Source of the DNA: GCA-2683825 sp965662355
GTDB taxonomy: Bacteria > Planctomycetota > UBA1135 > GCA-002686595
Length of the DNA: 6,278 nt
Direction: 5' to 3'
Assembly: GCA_965662355.1 (NCBI GenBank)
Contig: CBFIHP010000061.1
Location: 1 to 6,278, forward strand
The translations under genes were made by a program, and so were the position numbers. This document shows, one piece after another, positions 5,265 through 6,278 of this stretch; the first letter of the stretch is position 1, and every line of letters begins with the position of its first letter. The notes beneath the pieces are model-generated. The model saw only the letters and a program-made list of their open reading frames with translations. It had not been told where the DNA came from and searched no databases.

Positions 5265-5729
5265 TCAATCTGGAGACTGCTGAGATGCGACGCTCCTTGA
5301 TCTCATGACCCGGGCGCACCACAGACCCACCGCTGCGCCGGCGAATAGCCCCGCGACCGAACCGATCCCGAGGTAGATCAGGAGAGGCTCTTTGGGAGGA
5401 GGGGACATCCCGTTGAGCAGGAAGCAATACAGCGTTGCTCCAAGGGCTCCAACGGTAAGGCCCGAGACTCCACCCAAGCCAATCCAGCGGCTCCTGGCCT
5501 GGCTCACCTCACGACGCAATACCCCCATAGCGCAGAAACCTCCCACGATTCCGAGCGGGACGCTCAATGGAAGGCCCAAGACCGCACCTCCGACGAGAGC
5601 AGTGAGAATCATGCCTGGCTCCGGCTTCGTCAAGAAAATGACTACCCCACCGAAGATGGCACTGGCGCAAATGGCCGAGATCAGGCTCACCAAGATCGCA
5701 CGAGCCGTTGTTACCGTTCGCTTCACCAT
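5265..5729 (-). CDS. Small four-helix membrane protein of unknown function
   Basis: A 154-residue, glycine-rich integral membrane protein. Hydrophobic segments lie at about residues 11-33, 40-71, 82-105 and 115-139, giving four predicted helices. There is a basic N-terminus (MVKRTVTTAR), a basic loop between helices 2 and 3 (RREVSQARSR), a Pro-rich loop (GMSPPPKEP) before helix 4, and a basic Ser-rich tail. The loop charges suggest that both termini face the cytoplasm. I chose the ATG at 5729 because AAGGA lies five bases upstream; a TTG at 5756 would add nine residues. I see no transport or enzymatic motif, so the function is unknown. The gene stands alone between spacers, its stop lying 22 bp from the TIR of the 248-bp IS derivative. 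Confidence 0.75.
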   Translation of the reverse strand: MVKRTVTTARAILVSLISAICASAIFGGVVIFLTKPEPGMILTALVGGAVLGLPLSVPLGIVGGFCAMGVLRREVSQARSRWIGLGGVSGLTVGALGATLYCFLLNGMSPPPKEPLLIYLGIGSVAGLFAGAAVGLWCARVMRSRSVASQQSPD

Positions 5730-5734
5730 GACTG

Positions 5735-5739
5735 TCCTT
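5735..5739 (-). promoter_or_regulatory. Ribosome binding site deciding the membrane protein start
   Basis: The minus strand reads AAAAGGA, then CAGTC, then ATG at 5729. This purine-rich site at five-base spacing favours the ATG over the upstream TTG at 5756. Confidence 0.55.
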
Positions 5740-5756
5740 TTGCTACCTCTGCTCAA

Positions 5757-5865
5757 GCATGAGGGTCAGGGGTTATAGGATCCTCTCTTTTCTTCCGGCG
5801 CGGCTTGGCCGCCCCACACACTAGAAGACGCAAAATGGTGAACCGGTAAAGCCTGGCTCGCCGGC
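5757..5865. other. Spacer between the 96-residue ORF and the membrane protein gene
   Basis: It contains a short perfect stem (gcggc-ttg-gccgc, about 5801-5813) without a T-run, and a minus-strand TATAAC (5777-5772) that could be a -10 box. No matching -35 box lies at usual spacing, so neither is called as a terminator or promoter. Confidence 0.3.
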
Positions 5866-6156
5866 TCAACGATCACCTCCCACGTCTCTTGTTCCAAACA
5901 GTTCCCCTATGTGTCCTTGCTGGTAGTCGTATCTCACGGTTCCGCCAATCCACAATTGATATGACGGAAAGACGTCGTGGGTGCGCCCCACTGTAATTGT
6001 GCGCATGCTCTTGTCGTAGGTTATCGTGAAGTCGACCACCCCACGGTGGCTTATGTGGATCTCAGGCTCGAAACCGCCAAGTACTCGTCGCCGAGAGTTC
6101 CGAATGTCCGCGCTGGTAGCACCGCCATCTACAGTGGGAGGCAGACCCCCTACCAA
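5866..6156 (-). CDS. Hypothetical 96-residue protein, possibly the frameshifted tail of the upstream gene
   Basis: An open frame with beta-rich sequence: VLGGFEPEIHISHRGVVDF, then TITYDKSMRTITVGRTHDVF, PSYQLWIGGTVRYDYQQG and HIGELFGTRDVGGDR. Alternating hydrophobic and polar residues and many aromatic residues suggest a small beta-sandwich-like domain. I do not recognise the family, and there is no signal peptide or membrane segment. The nominal TTG start at 6156 overlaps the stop of the upstream gene (TTGGTAG) and has no good ribosome binding site. Either the gene is translationally coupled, or one base was lost and this is really the C-terminal domain of the gene at 6150-6278. The Gly-rich Pro-containing stretch at its beginning (VGGLPPTVDGG) looks like a linker, which slightly favours the second view. 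Confidence 0.5.
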   Translation of the reverse strand: MVGGLPPTVDGGATSADIRNSRRRVLGGFEPEIHISHRGVVDFTITYDKSMRTITVGRTHDVFPSYQLWIGGTVRYDYQQGHIGELFGTRDVGGDR

Positions 6157-6278
6157 CCGATCTGCTCATCGGTCGCCTCCTCGCCGTACATAATGCTGGG
6201 CAGGCCGTCCACGGAGGCGTCGGAGTACATAGGATCGTCTGGCAATGTGATGTAGGATAGCAGGAAGTGTTCATCGGG
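6150..6278 (-). CDS. C-terminal part of an unknown protein (runs off right edge)
   Basis: The last 42 codons of a gene entering from the right. The protein reads FLLSYITLPDDPMYSDASVD, then GLPSIMYGEEATDEQIGW, then TAG at 6152-6150. The sequence is acidic, with ordinary codon use and no membrane segment. I do not recognise it. Its stop overlaps the beginning of the 96-residue ORF by seven bases, so the two are either coupled genes or one frameshifted gene. Confidence 0.5.
   Translation of the reverse strand, partial: PDEHFLLSYITLPDDPMYSDASVDGLPSIMYGEEATDEQIGW

Noticed and set aside
5772..5800. Sigma70-type promoter for the membrane protein gene (TATAAC on the minus strand)
   Set aside because: The hexamer at the expected -35 position is CGCCGG, far from TTGACA, so the -10-like box alone is not enough.

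Overview
The window is a GC-rich stretch of bacterial accessory DNA. All substantial genes lie on the minus strand and are separated by insertion-sequence (IS) debris. A lipoprotein with DLNGDGD calcium-type repeats, a YVTN-like beta-propeller fragment and a scrap of YadA-type adhesin head suggest a large-genome Gram-negative environmental bacterium, with a myxobacterial or planctomycetal flavour. This taxonomic guess is weak, because no ribosomal or core gene is present.

Layout from left to right. Positions 1-393 are the 5' part of an IS5-family (IS903-like) element whose transposase runs off the left edge. Positions 394-500 are a 107-bp mini-element with terminal inverted repeats (TIRs) of the same family, directly abutting the IS. 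Positions 501-581 are a plus-strand gene remnant cut at the TIR. Positions 606-2309 hold a 567-residue secreted lipoprotein with ten calcium-loop repeats. Positions 2436-2654 are an open fragment of an unknown gene, fused behind a second IS copy (2655-3609). That copy's transposase keeps its catalytic residues but lacks its C-terminus and left TIR. Positions 3610-3810 have no gene, only an inverted repeat. Positions 3811-4002 are an adhesin-head remnant and 4020-4994 a beta-propeller protein without its N-terminus. Positions 4995-5242 are a 248-bp internally deleted IS derivative. Positions 5265-5729 encode a four-helix membrane protein. Positions 5866-6156 hold a 96-residue ORF of unknown function, overlapping the 3' end of another unknown gene that runs off the right edge.

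The main story is one IS family in several decay states: one copy open to the window edge, one truncated copy, one in-frame internal deletion with both ends kept, and one minimal TIR pair. These have cut at least three host genes. The two longer copies are in direct orientation around the lipoprotein, so that gene could be moved as a composite unit or deleted by homologous recombination. No operon or defence system is evident. The intact host genes are a putative surface lipoprotein and a small membrane protein, neither with an assignable biochemical role.
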